From positions 1 to 64,000 of the forward strand of contig CAYZXA010000002.1 in NCBI GenBank assembly GCA_964482335.1: DNA of 64,000 nt, read 5' to 3'. Below, in pieces: positions 29,654 to 38,234 of this stretch. How positions within the stretch are numbered: the stretch's first letter is position 1; every line of letters starts with the position of its first letter. The DNA is from CAYZXA01 sp964482335. GTDB taxonomy: Bacteria; Patescibacteriota; Minisyncoccia; Minisyncoccales; MHMH01. A program made the translations under genes and the position numbers. Under the pieces are notes generated by a model, which ran no database searches, was not told the DNA's origin, and saw nothing but the letters and a program-made list of their open reading frames with translations.

Positions 29654-31675
29654 TTAAAACATCTCAGTTTGGCAGCATAAAAAGTTATCAAAGATATCTG
29701 GTTCTGCTTGGCTGGCGCCATAACATTCGGTTATCTCTTTTCCTTCTTCATTATAAAATGTGACTCCCCAGCCCTTATATTGTTTTAGCGTAGAGCAATC
29801 ATAAAGCTCTCTCCAGAGAACTTTTTCTGTGCCTAGTTTTCTCTGAGTTTCCTCTGAATTGTAGCAAGGCCCTAATTGATTTTGGGCAACGTTTAAATTC
29901 TTGAAAATCTCTGATATTTTGAGTTCATCTCCAATTTCTTTTTCTTCAATGAGATTCTTAAGATTTGAGAAAGACATTTCTATTTCACTGTAATTGTTTT
30001 GAATTTGGCTGACAGCAATACCAATCGCCTCAGGATTGGGATGACCCAAACAAACACATGAACAGGAACTACAATACTCGTAAGAACAGCTTGAATCACA
30101 ACAGCCATATTCGCAATCTTCTTCGGCTGCATAAATAATGAGTGGTTTTAACATCCAAAACTCCCACCAACGCCCTCCGGGAGGAAACTGTTCCCAATCT
30201 TCCTCCTCTTCTTCGGGCGGCGGACAACACTCAATACACTGCCAATCACAACAGTCATTGGTTGTCACCATATCAGAAACGCAATTATTACAACCACATT
30301 CTTCAGCTGATTCAACCAATCTTTCTATAGCTTCTATTTGTGCTAAGGCATTATTATTAATATTATCGAGTTCGACCAACATTTTTTTAGCTAACTCTTC
30401 GGCATTATCAACGGTTTCGCCAATCGCGATCTCGTCTCCGCAAATCATCTCTTCTGTGCTATCGGAGACCTCTAGCTCTACTTGCTCAAAGTCTTCTGTC
30501 CAGCTTATTTCTGGCAGACTTGGCTGAAATATTTCAGCACAATAAAAAGTAGCTAAATAGTAGGAGTTTTCCGAAGAAACATAATCAAAAGGATATTCTG
30601 GCTCTACGCCTTTAATCTTTTGCTCCTTTTCTAGTGCTTCTCTATATTGCCAAAAATTATTATAACCTAATAAGATTTGATTATTCCCCTTAGTGTTTGA
30701 TGAAAGGGAACATTCTTTTACCAGGCCTTCAGCTGATTCTAGATCTTCGTAAACTTGTCTAAAACCAATGACTTTTTCTTCTTCTTTTGCTTCTTCTGGA
30801 GATCCGTTAATCTCAACATCTAATTGTTCCTGCCAATATTTAGAACCCTTGCCGTCTTCTGCTTCTCCTATGGCCATTCTAAGCTCTTCTTTTTTTCTAT
30901 TTATGGCTCGCCTTCCTGCTCCAGTACAAGGATCATTTTCTCCATAGGGTTCACCAACACACTGACAATTAGAAACACAATTTTGATTTCCATAACAGCT
31001 GCCTATATCACAATCTCCATGATCACATAGAGAACATGAACAGGCATCAGTTAATGCTTCCAATTCTTCTGATAGTGTTTTTACTTCTTCAGATTTGTTT
31101 TTTAGTTTTTCTGAGACATCTTTAATCTTTTCCGTTCTCTCTTCGGAAAACAATTCTTCAACTAATCCACCAATTGAAATTTCAGTATAATACAGGATTT
31201 CTTTTTCTTTTGGTTCAGGCCGGATAAGCGGCTCTTCTGGCAAAATCACTCTTTCTGGAATACCTAAAAAAACCAACTGCGGGTTGATAGTGGTTAAAAT
31301 TAAATAGGAACCGACCAAAACTGCCAAACCTAAAAAAGCAGCAAAGATCTGATCTCTAGCATCTCCCATCTTGGTTGGATTGCCGGCTGAAGTTAAATAG
31401 CGGAAACCGCCATAAACTAAAACAATAAAAACAATTAAACCAGCAATTCCTAAAGAAAAATTAAAAATATATTTTACATAAGTTGGTAGGCCAATACTGG
31501 TGTCTTCTGGTCTTACCCCGCCAACCTCAGGATATCCAACCTCTAGCTCTCTCTGGACAAACCCCCCTAAATTTTGTGAAACAAAACTTGGACGAGCAAA
31601 GGTAAAATTGCTGAAAATCAGCATCAAAAAAACAAACAGAACGCAAACTAAAATAATCTTTCTCAACCATCTCAT
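29654..31675 (-). CDS. Pilin-like domain fused to a large Cys-rich coiled-coil region
   Basis: A protein of 673 residues. The signal peptide (about 1-27) is followed by a TrbC/VirB2-like two-helix domain (about 60-140; YIFNFSLGIAGLIVFIVLVYGGFRYLTSAGNPTKMGDA in two stretches). The remaining 530 residues are predicted outside the membrane: charged coiled coils (about 185-215, 410-440, 575-610) and several Cys clusters (CSCSLCDHGDCDIGSC, CGCNNC, CCDWQCIECCPP, CCDSSCSYEYCSSC). The paired Cys-rich segments flanking helices suggest a rod with disulphide knots. It sits next to the sister pilin-fusion gene and divergent from the VirB6-like gene, at the edge of the secretion locus. Function unknown beyond the pilin-like part. 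Confidence 0.7.
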   Translation of the reverse strand: MRWLRKIILVCVLFVFLMLIFSNFTFARPSFVSQNLGGFVQRELEVGYPEVGGVRPEDTSIGLPTYVKYIFNFSLGIAGLIVFIVLVYGGFRYLTSAGNPTKMGDARDQIFAAFLGLAVLVGSYLILTTINPQLVFLGIPERVILPEEPLIRPEPKEKEILYYTEISIGGLVEELFSEERTEKIKDVSEKLKNKSEEVKTLSEELEALTDACSCSLCDHGDCDIGSCYGNQNCVSNCQCVGEPYGENDPCTGAGRRAINRKKEELRMAIGEAEDGKGSKYWQEQLDVEINGSPEEAKEEEKVIGFRQVYEDLESAEGLVKECSLSSNTKGNNQILLGYNNFWQYREALEKEQKIKGVEPEYPFDYVSSENSYYLATFYCAEIFQPSLPEISWTEDFEQVELEVSDSTEEMICGDEIAIGETVDNAEELAKKMLVELDNINNNALAQIEAIERLVESAEECGCNNCVSDMVTTNDCCDWQCIECCPPPEEEEEDWEQFPPGGRWWEFWMLKPLIIYAAEEDCEYGCCDSSCSYEYCSSCSCVCLGHPNPEAIGIAVSQIQNNYSEIEMSFSNLKNLIEEKEIGDELKISEIFKNLNVAQNQLGPCYNSEETQRKLGTEKVLWRELYDCSTLKQYKGWGVTFYNEEGKEITECYGASQAEPDIFDNFLCCQTEMF

Positions 31676-31791
31676 TACTTAAATAATAGCAAATTACACC
31701 CCTTCTTACCAAACTTTACCTGGCTTGTTTTTCTTTTGTTTCTTATTTGGTATACTATAGTAAGAACAATAATAAAGTTAGTTTGATTTTA

Positions 31792-33597
31792 ATGAGAGTC
31801 AAAAGTACAATTATAATTAGCTTTTTGTCAGTTTTTGGTTTGGCTTTGCCTACTTTTTGTCTAGCTCAAGGAGGTGTAATCTTTGGTGCATTTTTAAGTG
31901 TCTTTGCTGTAATATACGGCCTAATTTTCAACATCTTGGGAACAATTACTGGTGCTTTCTTGGGCGCAGCGGTTGCGCTTTTTAATTGGGTTTCTTCTGA
32001 CACTTTTATTTCTCTCTCTTATACTAATGCCGGTCTTTCTCTAGGAGACCCGCACTTTAACCCCTTCATTGAAATTGGCTGGACTTTAACCAGGGATTTA
32101 ACTAATATCTTTTTTGTCTTAGCTTTGGTGGTAATTGGTCTAGCTACTGCTCTAAGAATTAATGACTATCAAGCGAAAAAAGCCTTACCAGTTTTAATTA
32201 TTATTGCTCTACTAATTAATTTTACCCCAGTAATCTTAGGTTTGATTGTTGATGCGGCAAACATTGTTATGAATTTCTTTGCCCAGGGTGGATTTTCTGG
32301 TGGCAATAATTTTGCTAATTATGCTACGAGACAGTGGGGCAACATGTCAACTTTATTTGGTTTGGGAGAGGCCTGGGATCCATTAGCTAAAGTTGGAGCT
32401 GCTGTAGGAAGTGGTTTTTTGGTTTTCTTTAACCTTATTGCTGCTCTTATTTATTTACTCTTTGCTCTCTTATTTGTTGTTCGCTACGTTGCTATCTGGA
32501 CTTTGACAATTTTATCTCCTTTTGCTTTTGCTTGTTATATTTTCCCAGCAACTAGAAAGATTTTTAGTATGTGGTGGCAGCAATTTATTCAATGGTCACT
32601 CGTTGGAGCAATCGCTGCTTTCTTTTTATATTTGGGAGATCATTTTATTAGAGCAGCAACTGATCCTAATAACCCAATTATGGCTGGTTCAATGTCAGAA
32701 ATTGCTGATGCTCAAGGATTAGCTCCAATAATAAACCAAACTCTGCCTTATTTTATTGCTCTTGTCTTTTTATTTATCGGCCTGTTTGCTTCTTTAACCT
32801 TTGCCCCTAAGGGCGCTGACGCCATTATTAAAGGTGGCCAAAAGGGGATAAATAAGGCCAGCACAATAGCTGGTAAAAAATACTGGGCCGGAGCAAAGGG
32901 AGTTGCACGGATTCCAAAAGGGGTGGCGAGTGGCGCAAGTACATATGCAAAGACTCGATCTTTTAAAGCAGCGGCAGGAGCAACATGGAAGGGCGTAGCG
33001 CATCCAAGTCCAGGAATATTGCAAAGAACGTGGAAAAGAGCCAAAGAACACATGCCAGCCGATGTAAAAGCCGCAGGTAGGGGCCTTCAAAAGGCTTCGA
33101 GAGAAGTGTGGGGAGCTGCTATTGGAAAAAAACCAAAAACGTGGAACTGCACAAAATGTGGTACTACTGATATACCAATTAGCCAAGCAATATGTCCTAA
33201 TTGTGGTTCTAAACGTGGCACAAAAGAAACACCACCTTCGTCGCCTTCGCCGCCCTCACTACCTTCATCTCCTTTAAGACCATCGGGGACACCACCGCCT
33301 CCTGGTTATGTTGAAGGAGGCCCTGGTGGGATGGTATTACCATCAAGTCCAAGTCGAATAAGACCATCGACTCCGCCACGCCTATCTCTTGCTGAATTAG
33401 AAAGGTCTTATGACGATACTAGAATTAAACTAGAAGGCGCTAGAAACGAACTTAAGGCTGGCATAAGAGGATTAAGAAGGGGTAGTCCCGAATATAAAGC
33501 AGTAAGAAAACAAAATGAAACCATAGTTAAACAACTCCAAAAACGACTTAAAAACTTAAATACTGATCTTAAAAAAGCAAGAAAACTAGAATCTTAA
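31792..33597 (+). CDS. VirB6/TrbL-like polytopic protein with zinc-ribbon tail
   Basis: A protein of 601 residues from the ATG at 31792, where a signal-like segment begins; the longer frame starts at a non-ATG codon. The first 350 residues hold about 8-9 membrane helices, in the style of VirB6/TrbL inner-membrane channel proteins of type IV secretion systems. The cytoplasmic tail has a basic stretch, a C4 zinc ribbon (WNCTKCGTTDIPISQAICPNCGSKRG, about 460-485), a Pro/Ser-rich linker and a C-terminal coiled coil (about 540-600). The zinc ribbon is unusual for this family. A bidirectional terminator follows at 33605. It diverges from the pilin-fusion genes. Confidence 0.65.
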   Translation: MRVKSTIIISFLSVFGLALPTFCLAQGGVIFGAFLSVFAVIYGLIFNILGTITGAFLGAAVALFNWVSSDTFISLSYTNAGLSLGDPHFNPFIEIGWTLTRDLTNIFFVLALVVIGLATALRINDYQAKKALPVLIIIALLINFTPVILGLIVDAANIVMNFFAQGGFSGGNNFANYATRQWGNMSTLFGLGEAWDPLAKVGAAVGSGFLVFFNLIAALIYLLFALLFVVRYVAIWTLTILSPFAFACYIFPATRKIFSMWWQQFIQWSLVGAIAAFFLYLGDHFIRAATDPNNPIMAGSMSEIADAQGLAPIINQTLPYFIALVFLFIGLFASLTFAPKGADAIIKGGQKGINKASTIAGKKYWAGAKGVARIPKGVASGASTYAKTRSFKAAAGATWKGVAHPSPGILQRTWKRAKEHMPADVKAAGRGLQKASREVWGAAIGKKPKTWNCTKCGTTDIPISQAICPNCGSKRGTKETPPSSPSPPSLPSSPLRPSGTPPPPGYVEGGPGGMVLPSSPSRIRPSTPPRLSLAELERSYDDTRIKLEGARNELKAGIRGLRRGSPEYKAVRKQNETIVKQLQKRLKNLNTDLKKARKLES

Positions 33598-33604
33598 AAA
33601 AGAA

Positions 33605-33638
33605 AAAAGGCAAGATCATTAATTAACCTTGCCTTTTC
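33605..33638 (+). terminator. Terminator after the VirB6-like gene
   Basis: AAGGCAAG/CTTGCCTT hairpin (33607-33635) with A-run before and T-run after, so it can serve both the VirB6-like gene and the small gene on the other strand. Confidence 0.75.
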
Positions 33639-33671
33639 AGAAATAAACCGAGGAGCGAAGCAAATAAAGAG

Positions 33672-33899
33672 TTAGAAGTCGGGAGCTTCATGACTATCAG
33701 GGAGAACGCTCTTGTTCTCAGTATACCAGTCTTTAACATTCTTGCTCAGCGTCTCAACCTCTTCGGTCACTTCCTTCAGTCTTTCCTGCCCATTGCTCAC
33801 TTTCTTCAAGAGATAAGCCCTTTCTCTCCTCTGACGGATAAGCTTCTGAAGGTTCCGGCCTTCTTTCTTAATTGCGCTATTGCTTGATAAGCCAAACAT
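33672..33899 (-). CDS. Small charged coiled-coil protein
   Basis: A protein of 75 residues. I chose the ATG at 33899 because it is preceded by GGGAGGT at the right distance; the longer frame begins 33 bp further up. It is nearly all helix with Arg/Lys/Glu periodicity (about 15-60), no signal and no Cys. I do not recognise the family. It is encoded opposite to its neighbours inside the secretion locus, so it may be a regulator or unrelated. Confidence 0.5.
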   Translation of the reverse strand: MFGLSSNSAIKKEGRNLQKLIRQRRERAYLLKKVSNGQERLKEVTEEVETLSKNVKDWYTENKSVLPDSHEAPDF

Positions 33900-34041
33900 T
33901 GTTACCTCCCACTTTTTTAAATTTTTGTTCATCCGATGTTTCAGCTTTCTCTATCTGCTTTCTGGCCAAGACTATATCTAACCCTTCATGTTCTCAGTCC
34001 TCCTTTTTACAATATTTTATATTATATACCCATTTTAAAAA

Positions 34042-34470
34042 ATGTCAAGACCTATGTCTAAAAAACGCATAAAAGCAGAGTTTTCTAAAAAAATACAAGA
34101 AATAATCCTCTCTGATAAAACAGCGGAGGACATCGGGAATATTTGCGGAAAGTGTGACATTGCTAATGAAGAGAAAATTGAAAATATTGCCTATCAGATA
34201 GGTATAGTCTTATTGGGTAGGTTGTCGCCCGAAAAATTAGCTAAAACACTAGAGAAAAAGGTGAAATTGAAATCAAAAATAGCTAAAAAAGTCTCTGAAG
34301 AAGTAAACAAGCTCATTTTTTCTCCGATAAAAGATGACTTAGCTAAACTTTATGAAAAAGAGGTCTTTGTAAAACCAGTAGTTAAACCTGGTAATTCTGT
34401 ACTTCCTCCACTAAAAGAAGAACCTAAGAGATCTCCAAGAAAAGACACTTATCGTGAACCAATAGAATAA
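34042..34470 (+). CDS. Small helical protein at the start of the secretion operon
   Basis: A protein of 142 residues: basic, mostly helical, with no membrane segment. The middle (ENIAYQIGIVLLGRLSPEKLAKTLEKKVKLKSKIAKKVSEEVNKLIF) resembles a helical bundle. The tail (about 110-142) is Pro/Lys-rich and probably disordered. I do not recognise the family. It precedes the PrgI gene by 2 bp and is the first gene of the five-gene operon to 37708, so a role with the ATPase or channel is likely (inference). Confidence 0.6.
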   Translation: MSRPMSKKRIKAEFSKKIQEIILSDKTAEDIGNICGKCDIANEEKIENIAYQIGIVLLGRLSPEKLAKTLEKKVKLKSKIAKKVSEEVNKLIFSPIKDDLAKLYEKEVFVKPVVKPGNSVLPPLKEEPKRSPRKDTYREPIE

Positions 34471-34472
34471 TT

Positions 34473-34880
34473 ATGGATCAATTTACTGTCCCTAAGTTTA
34501 TCGAGCATGAGGCAAAAATAGTTGGGCCTTTTACCTTTAAGCAGTTTGTTTATATTGGGATTGCTGGAGCAATCTGTTTTGTTTTTTATTTCACGCTTCC
34601 TTTCTTTATTTTTATTTTAGCCAGTATCGTCGTAATGTTGGGTGGTTTTGCTTTGGCTTTTTTGAAAAGCGGGGGTAGGTCTCTACCGATTCTCTTTAAA
34701 AACTTCCTCGGTTTTTCCATGTCTCCTAAAATCTACCTTTGGAAAAAGAAAGGAGGACTGCCTCCAAAAATCGCTGAAAAGTCTTCAACTGTTTCTAAAG
34801 AAGCCGAAGAGACCCCAACGCCCAAAGTTGTTGGTAAAAGCCGTTTAAAAAACCTCTCAACCGAAATTGAAACTAAATAA
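34473..34880 (+). CDS. PrgI-family membrane protein (VirB3-like)
   Basis: A protein of 135 residues, PrgI family. The N-terminus FTVPKFIEHEAKIVGPFTFKQFVYIG is characteristic, followed by two transmembrane helices (about 27-45 and 48-66) and a basic cytoplasmic tail with FLGFSMSPKIYLWKK. PrgI proteins lie beside VirB4 ATPases in type IV secretion systems of Gram-positive and CPR bacteria and correspond to VirB3. Here the VirB4-like genes follow directly (2 bp), which supports the call. Confidence 0.85.
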   Translation: MDQFTVPKFIEHEAKIVGPFTFKQFVYIGIAGAICFVFYFTLPFFIFILASIVVMLGGFALAFLKSGGRSLPILFKNFLGFSMSPKIYLWKKKGGLPPKIAEKSSTVSKEAEETPTPKVVGKSRLKNLSTEIETK

Positions 34881-34882
34881 CC

Positions 34883-35542
34883 ATGTCATTTACCTCTACT
34901 CAACAATTTTTAGAGATTAGCCAGATAAGAGAAGGAGTAATTATTCTAAAAAATAAGGCCATGAGAGCTGTTATGATGGTCTCTTCCTTAAATTTTGCTT
35001 TGAAATCCGATGAAGAACAGTCATCTATTATTTATCAGTTTCAAAGCTTCTTAAATTCTTTGGATTTCACATGCCAGATTATTATCCAGTCTAGAAAACT
35101 CAATATCACCGGCTATTTAGACCAAATAAAAGAACTTGAGAACAAACAAACTAATGAACTCCTTAAGACGCAAACGGCTGAATATCGACAATTCATTGAA
35201 GATATAATTGCTGGTGCCCCTCCTGCGGGAAAATACGGAGAAATTATGTCAAAGTCTTTTTACGTAATTATCCCTTTTACTCTCTTGGAAACTAAGAGAG
35301 CGTCTATTTTATCATTATTGAAGGCTCCTAAGATTTCTGCCCTGACCGAAGAAGAGTTCCAAAGATGTAAACAGCAATTGTGGCAAAGAATGGAATTTGT
35401 TGCCTTGGGATTAAGAAGGTGCGGATTACAAGCCGTACCCTTGACCACGCCAGAACTTATTGAACTTTTTTGGGGATTGCACCATCCCAAACAAGCTGAA
35501 ATCGGCTATTTTCCCGAGGTTCCACCAGAACTATCAAAATAA
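34883..35542 (+). CDS. VirB4/TraC N-terminal-domain protein (split ATPase, part 1)
   Basis: A soluble protein of 219 residues that corresponds to the N-terminal half of VirB4/TraC-type ATPases. The start TQQFLEISQIREGVIILKNKAMRAVMMVSSLNF and the RKLNITGYLDQI stretch are typical of that domain. It has no nucleotide-binding motif. The ATPase module is the next gene, 2 bp downstream, in a different reading frame. Because both are intact with their own starts, I read this as a stable gene split rather than a frameshift. Confidence 0.75.
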   Translation: MSFTSTQQFLEISQIREGVIILKNKAMRAVMMVSSLNFALKSDEEQSSIIYQFQSFLNSLDFTCQIIIQSRKLNITGYLDQIKELENKQTNELLKTQTAEYRQFIEDIIAGAPPAGKYGEIMSKSFYVIIPFTLLETKRASILSLLKAPKISALTEEEFQRCKQQLWQRMEFVALGLRRCGLQAVPLTTPELIELFWGLHHPKQAEIGYFPEVPPELSK

Positions 35543-35544
35543 TC

Positions 35545-37335
35545 ATGAAACTTAATCTTTTCAAAAAAAAGAAAAAAGAGCTTATCCCAGAGAAAATTTT
35601 TGAAACTGAAGAAATGAGAGCAGTAGATATTATTGCTCCCTCTTCTATTAAGATAAAACCCTCTCATTTGAAATTGGGAGAAAGACTAACTCAGTCTTAT
35701 TTTATTTTCTCTTATCCTCGCTATCTAACCACTAGCTGGTTTTCTCCTATTATCAATCTTGATATTCCTATGGATATTTCCTTTTTTATCCATCCGATTG
35801 AAGCGGGGTTAATGTTAAAACAATTAAGAAAAAGGGTAACTGAAATCCAAGCGGAAATCATGGAAAGAGAGAGTAAGGGATTAATTAGAGACCCGGCTTT
35901 AGAAACTGCCTACCGAGACATAGAAGAATTAAGAGATAAATTGCAAACAGCTCAAGAAAGAATGTTTAAATTGGGCCTTTATTTAACAGTTTATGCTGAT
36001 ACGGAAAAGGAATTAAGAGATATTGAAACTACATTGAGGTCTATTCTTGAATCAAAGTTAATTTATATTAAACCAGCTCTTTATCAGCAAAAAGAAGGTT
36101 TTATCGCCACCTCTCCTTATTGCCTTGATAAGCTAGGGGTCCATGCCTCAATGAATACTGGCACCTTGTCCAGCGTCTTCCCTTTTGTTTCTTTTGACTT
36201 AAGCTCTAACGAAGGAATTTTGTATGGCATTAACCAACATAACAATTCCCTGGTTTTATTTGATAGATTTTCCTTAGAAAATGCTAACATGTGTATTTTT
36301 GCTCAATCAGGAGCTGGCAAAAGTTATGCTGTCAAGTTAGAGATCCTGCGTTCTCTTATGCTAGGGACAGATGTAATTATTGTTGATCCTGAAAATGAGT
36401 ATGAATCTTTATCAGATGCCGTTGGCGGTTCATACTTCAAAATATCTTTGGGCAGTCCTTCTCATGTTAATCCTTTTGATTTGCCAACACCCAGAGAAGA
36501 CGAAAAGCCAGAAGACATTTTAAGGGGCAACATTATTAATTTAGTCGGGCTAATGAGGTTGATGCTGGGAGGATTAACCCCAGAGGAAGACGCTGTCATG
36601 GACAGAGCTCTAAGCGAAACCTACGCTGCCAAAGATATAACTCCTCAGTCTGACTTTTCAAAAATTACTCCTCCTTTAATGTCAGATCTAGAAGCTGTTT
36701 TGGGCGGAATGGAAGGAGCTGAATCTCTATTAAAAAGAGTAAGGAAGTTTACTAAAGGAACTTACGCTAATTTCTTCAACCAGCAGTCCAACGTCAAAAT
36801 GGATAACAATCTTATCACCTTTGGCATTAGAGACATGGAAGAAGGATTAAGGCCTATAGCTATGTATGTTATCATGAGATATATTTGGAATAAGATTCGC
36901 TCTGAGCTGAAAAAAAGGATTTTTGTGGTAGATGAAGCCTGGTGGTTGATGAAGTCAGAAGATGGTGCTTCTTTCCTTTTTGGTATTACTAAAAGGGCCA
37001 GAAAATACTGGTTAGGAGTAACTACTATCACTCAAGATGTTGGTGACTTTATGAAATCAGAATATGGAAAACCAATTATTACCAATTCTGCTTTGCAGTT
37101 TTTAATGAAACAAAGTCCGGCTACGGCCGATGTTTTGAAAAAAACATTTAATCTGACTGATTGGGAAAAAGAACTATTGTTAGGAACTGCGGTAGGGGAA
37201 GGCATCTTCTTTGCTGGGCAGAAACACGTAGCTATTAAAGTTGTAGCTTCGCCTGCTGAGCACCAGCTTGTTACCACTGCTCCAGAAGAAGTAAAAAGAA
37301 TAAAAGAAGCTAAAAAGAAATTAACTAAAGAATAA
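35545..37335 (+). CDS. VirB4-like secretion ATPase (part 2)
   Basis: Cytoplasmic AAA+ ATPase of 596 residues that powers pilus assembly or DNA/protein transfer. Walker A: AQSGAGKSYAVK (Gly-Lys-Ser at about 258-260). Walker B: KRIFVVDEAWWLM (about 450-460). Further VirB4-type motifs are IIVDPENEYESL, TKRARKYWLGVTTITQDVGDF and NSALQFLMKQS. The first 220 residues continue the VirB4 N-terminal domain and include a coiled coil. It is preceded by the split N-terminal part and followed by a small membrane protein 1 nt later. Confidence 0.9.
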   Translation: MKLNLFKKKKKELIPEKIFETEEMRAVDIIAPSSIKIKPSHLKLGERLTQSYFIFSYPRYLTTSWFSPIINLDIPMDISFFIHPIEAGLMLKQLRKRVTEIQAEIMERESKGLIRDPALETAYRDIEELRDKLQTAQERMFKLGLYLTVYADTEKELRDIETTLRSILESKLIYIKPALYQQKEGFIATSPYCLDKLGVHASMNTGTLSSVFPFVSFDLSSNEGILYGINQHNNSLVLFDRFSLENANMCIFAQSGAGKSYAVKLEILRSLMLGTDVIIVDPENEYESLSDAVGGSYFKISLGSPSHVNPFDLPTPREDEKPEDILRGNIINLVGLMRLMLGGLTPEEDAVMDRALSETYAAKDITPQSDFSKITPPLMSDLEAVLGGMEGAESLLKRVRKFTKGTYANFFNQQSNVKMDNNLITFGIRDMEEGLRPIAMYVIMRYIWNKIRSELKKRIFVVDEAWWLMKSEDGASFLFGITKRARKYWLGVTTITQDVGDFMKSEYGKPIITNSALQFLMKQSPATADVLKKTFNLTDWEKELLLGTAVGEGIFFAGQKHVAIKVVASPAEHQLVTTAPEEVKRIKEAKKKLTKE

Positions 37336-37336
37336 A

Positions 37337-37708
37337 ATGGCAGAAGAAATTCCAACTACTACAAAAACACCTCCAGTAAAACCTGCTACTCCTAAACTTA
37401 TCCCAAAGCCTGCCGTTAAAAAGGGGAAAACTCTGGGAAAATGGTTCCAAAAAATTCCCAGGGAAATCCTTTTCTCACCAGGGGGAATAGTTTTAATTGT
37501 TTTTGCTCTTATTATGGAAATTCTTGATTGGATTCCTATACCGATAATAGATAATTTATGGGAATTACCATTAGAGCTAATTTTTATTGTATTTTTGGCA
37601 ATAATTGTCAAACTTCCTTTACAGAGCATGCTTATTCCGTTCATCATCGAACGCATTCCTATGGTAAATGATATTGTTCCAACTTGGTTCATCCGAATGT
37701 TTCTTTAG
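37337..37708 (+). CDS. Small membrane protein at the end of the secretion operon
   Basis: A protein of 123 residues: a Pro/Thr/Lys-rich N-terminus (about 1-45), then two or three hydrophobic segments (IVLIVFALIMEILDWIPI, LELIFIVFLAIIVKLPL) and the ending IPMVNDIVPTWFIRMFL. I do not recognise the family. Placed 1 nt after the VirB4-like ATPase, it is probably a membrane accessory of the same machine. A perfect terminator follows. Confidence 0.6.
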   Translation: MAEEIPTTTKTPPVKPATPKLIPKPAVKKGKTLGKWFQKIPREILFSPGGIVLIVFALIMEILDWIPIPIIDNLWELPLELIFIVFLAIIVKLPLQSMLIPFIIERIPMVNDIVPTWFIRMFL

Positions 37709-37728
37709 CCCCTATCTTAATCCAAAAC

Positions 37729-37753
37729 AAAAACTACCCCTATGGGTAGTTTT
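37729..37753. terminator. Bidirectional terminator between secretion operon and jag
   Basis: Perfect AAAACTACCC/GGGTAGTTTT stem with a 4-nt loop, between convergent genes. Confidence 0.85.
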
Positions 37754-37769
37754 AAGTTATTCTCAAAAT

Positions 37770-38234
37770 TTAGGGATGGGCTCGGATGACTATACAGCGT
37801 TCGGGCTCCTGGCCAGTACTTTCAGTAACAACATCTGCCCTTGAAGCCAGTTCCATGTGAACGATTCTTCTCTCATATGCTGGCATTGAAGGAAGATATT
37901 TTTCTTTTTTATTTAAAGCTACTTCATCGGCCATTGTTTTGGCCATTTCTTTTAAATATTCTGTTTTTTTCTTTTTGTAATCGTTGACGTCAAGGTTAAC
38001 ATAAAAAAGACCTTCAGCGTTTATTTGTCTTTTTAGGACAATCTTCAAGAGATGCTGAATTTCGGCTAAGGTCTGGCCTCTTTCGCCAATCAAAATCTGA
38101 GGTTCTTCCATTGTCAAATTAATAGGAATGGTTGAGTCTTCAAAGCGGGCTACCTCAACCTCTATCTGTAAGCCAGTCATTTCAAAAAACTCCTGGGCTG
38201 CTTTTTTAATTTTCTCTTGGTTGATCTGAATCAT
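37770..38234 (-). CDS. jag: Jag/KhpB-like RNA-binding protein (KH and R3H domains)
   Basis: RNA-binding protein of 154 residues. The KH domain (about 30-90) shows ILIGERGQTLAEIQHLLKIVL, and the R3H domain (about 90-150) shows AYERRIVHMELASRADVVTESTG. The N-terminal Jag-N domain of full-length Jag is missing. Related proteins (KhpB/EloR) bind RNA and affect cell elongation, and they are encoded next to yidC near the origin. Its start overlaps the end of yidC by 29 bp, which suggests coupled translation. Confidence 0.9.
   Translation of the reverse strand: MIQINQEKIKKAAQEFFEMTGLQIEVEVARFEDSTIPINLTMEEPQILIGERGQTLAEIQHLLKIVLKRQINAEGLFYVNLDVNDYKKKKTEYLKEMAKTMADEVALNKKEKYLPSMPAYERRIVHMELASRADVVTESTGQEPERCIVIRAHP

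Noticed and set aside
34883..37335. Frameshifted virB4 pseudogene.
   Set aside because: Both parts have complete frames, good starts and intact motifs, separated by 2 bp.
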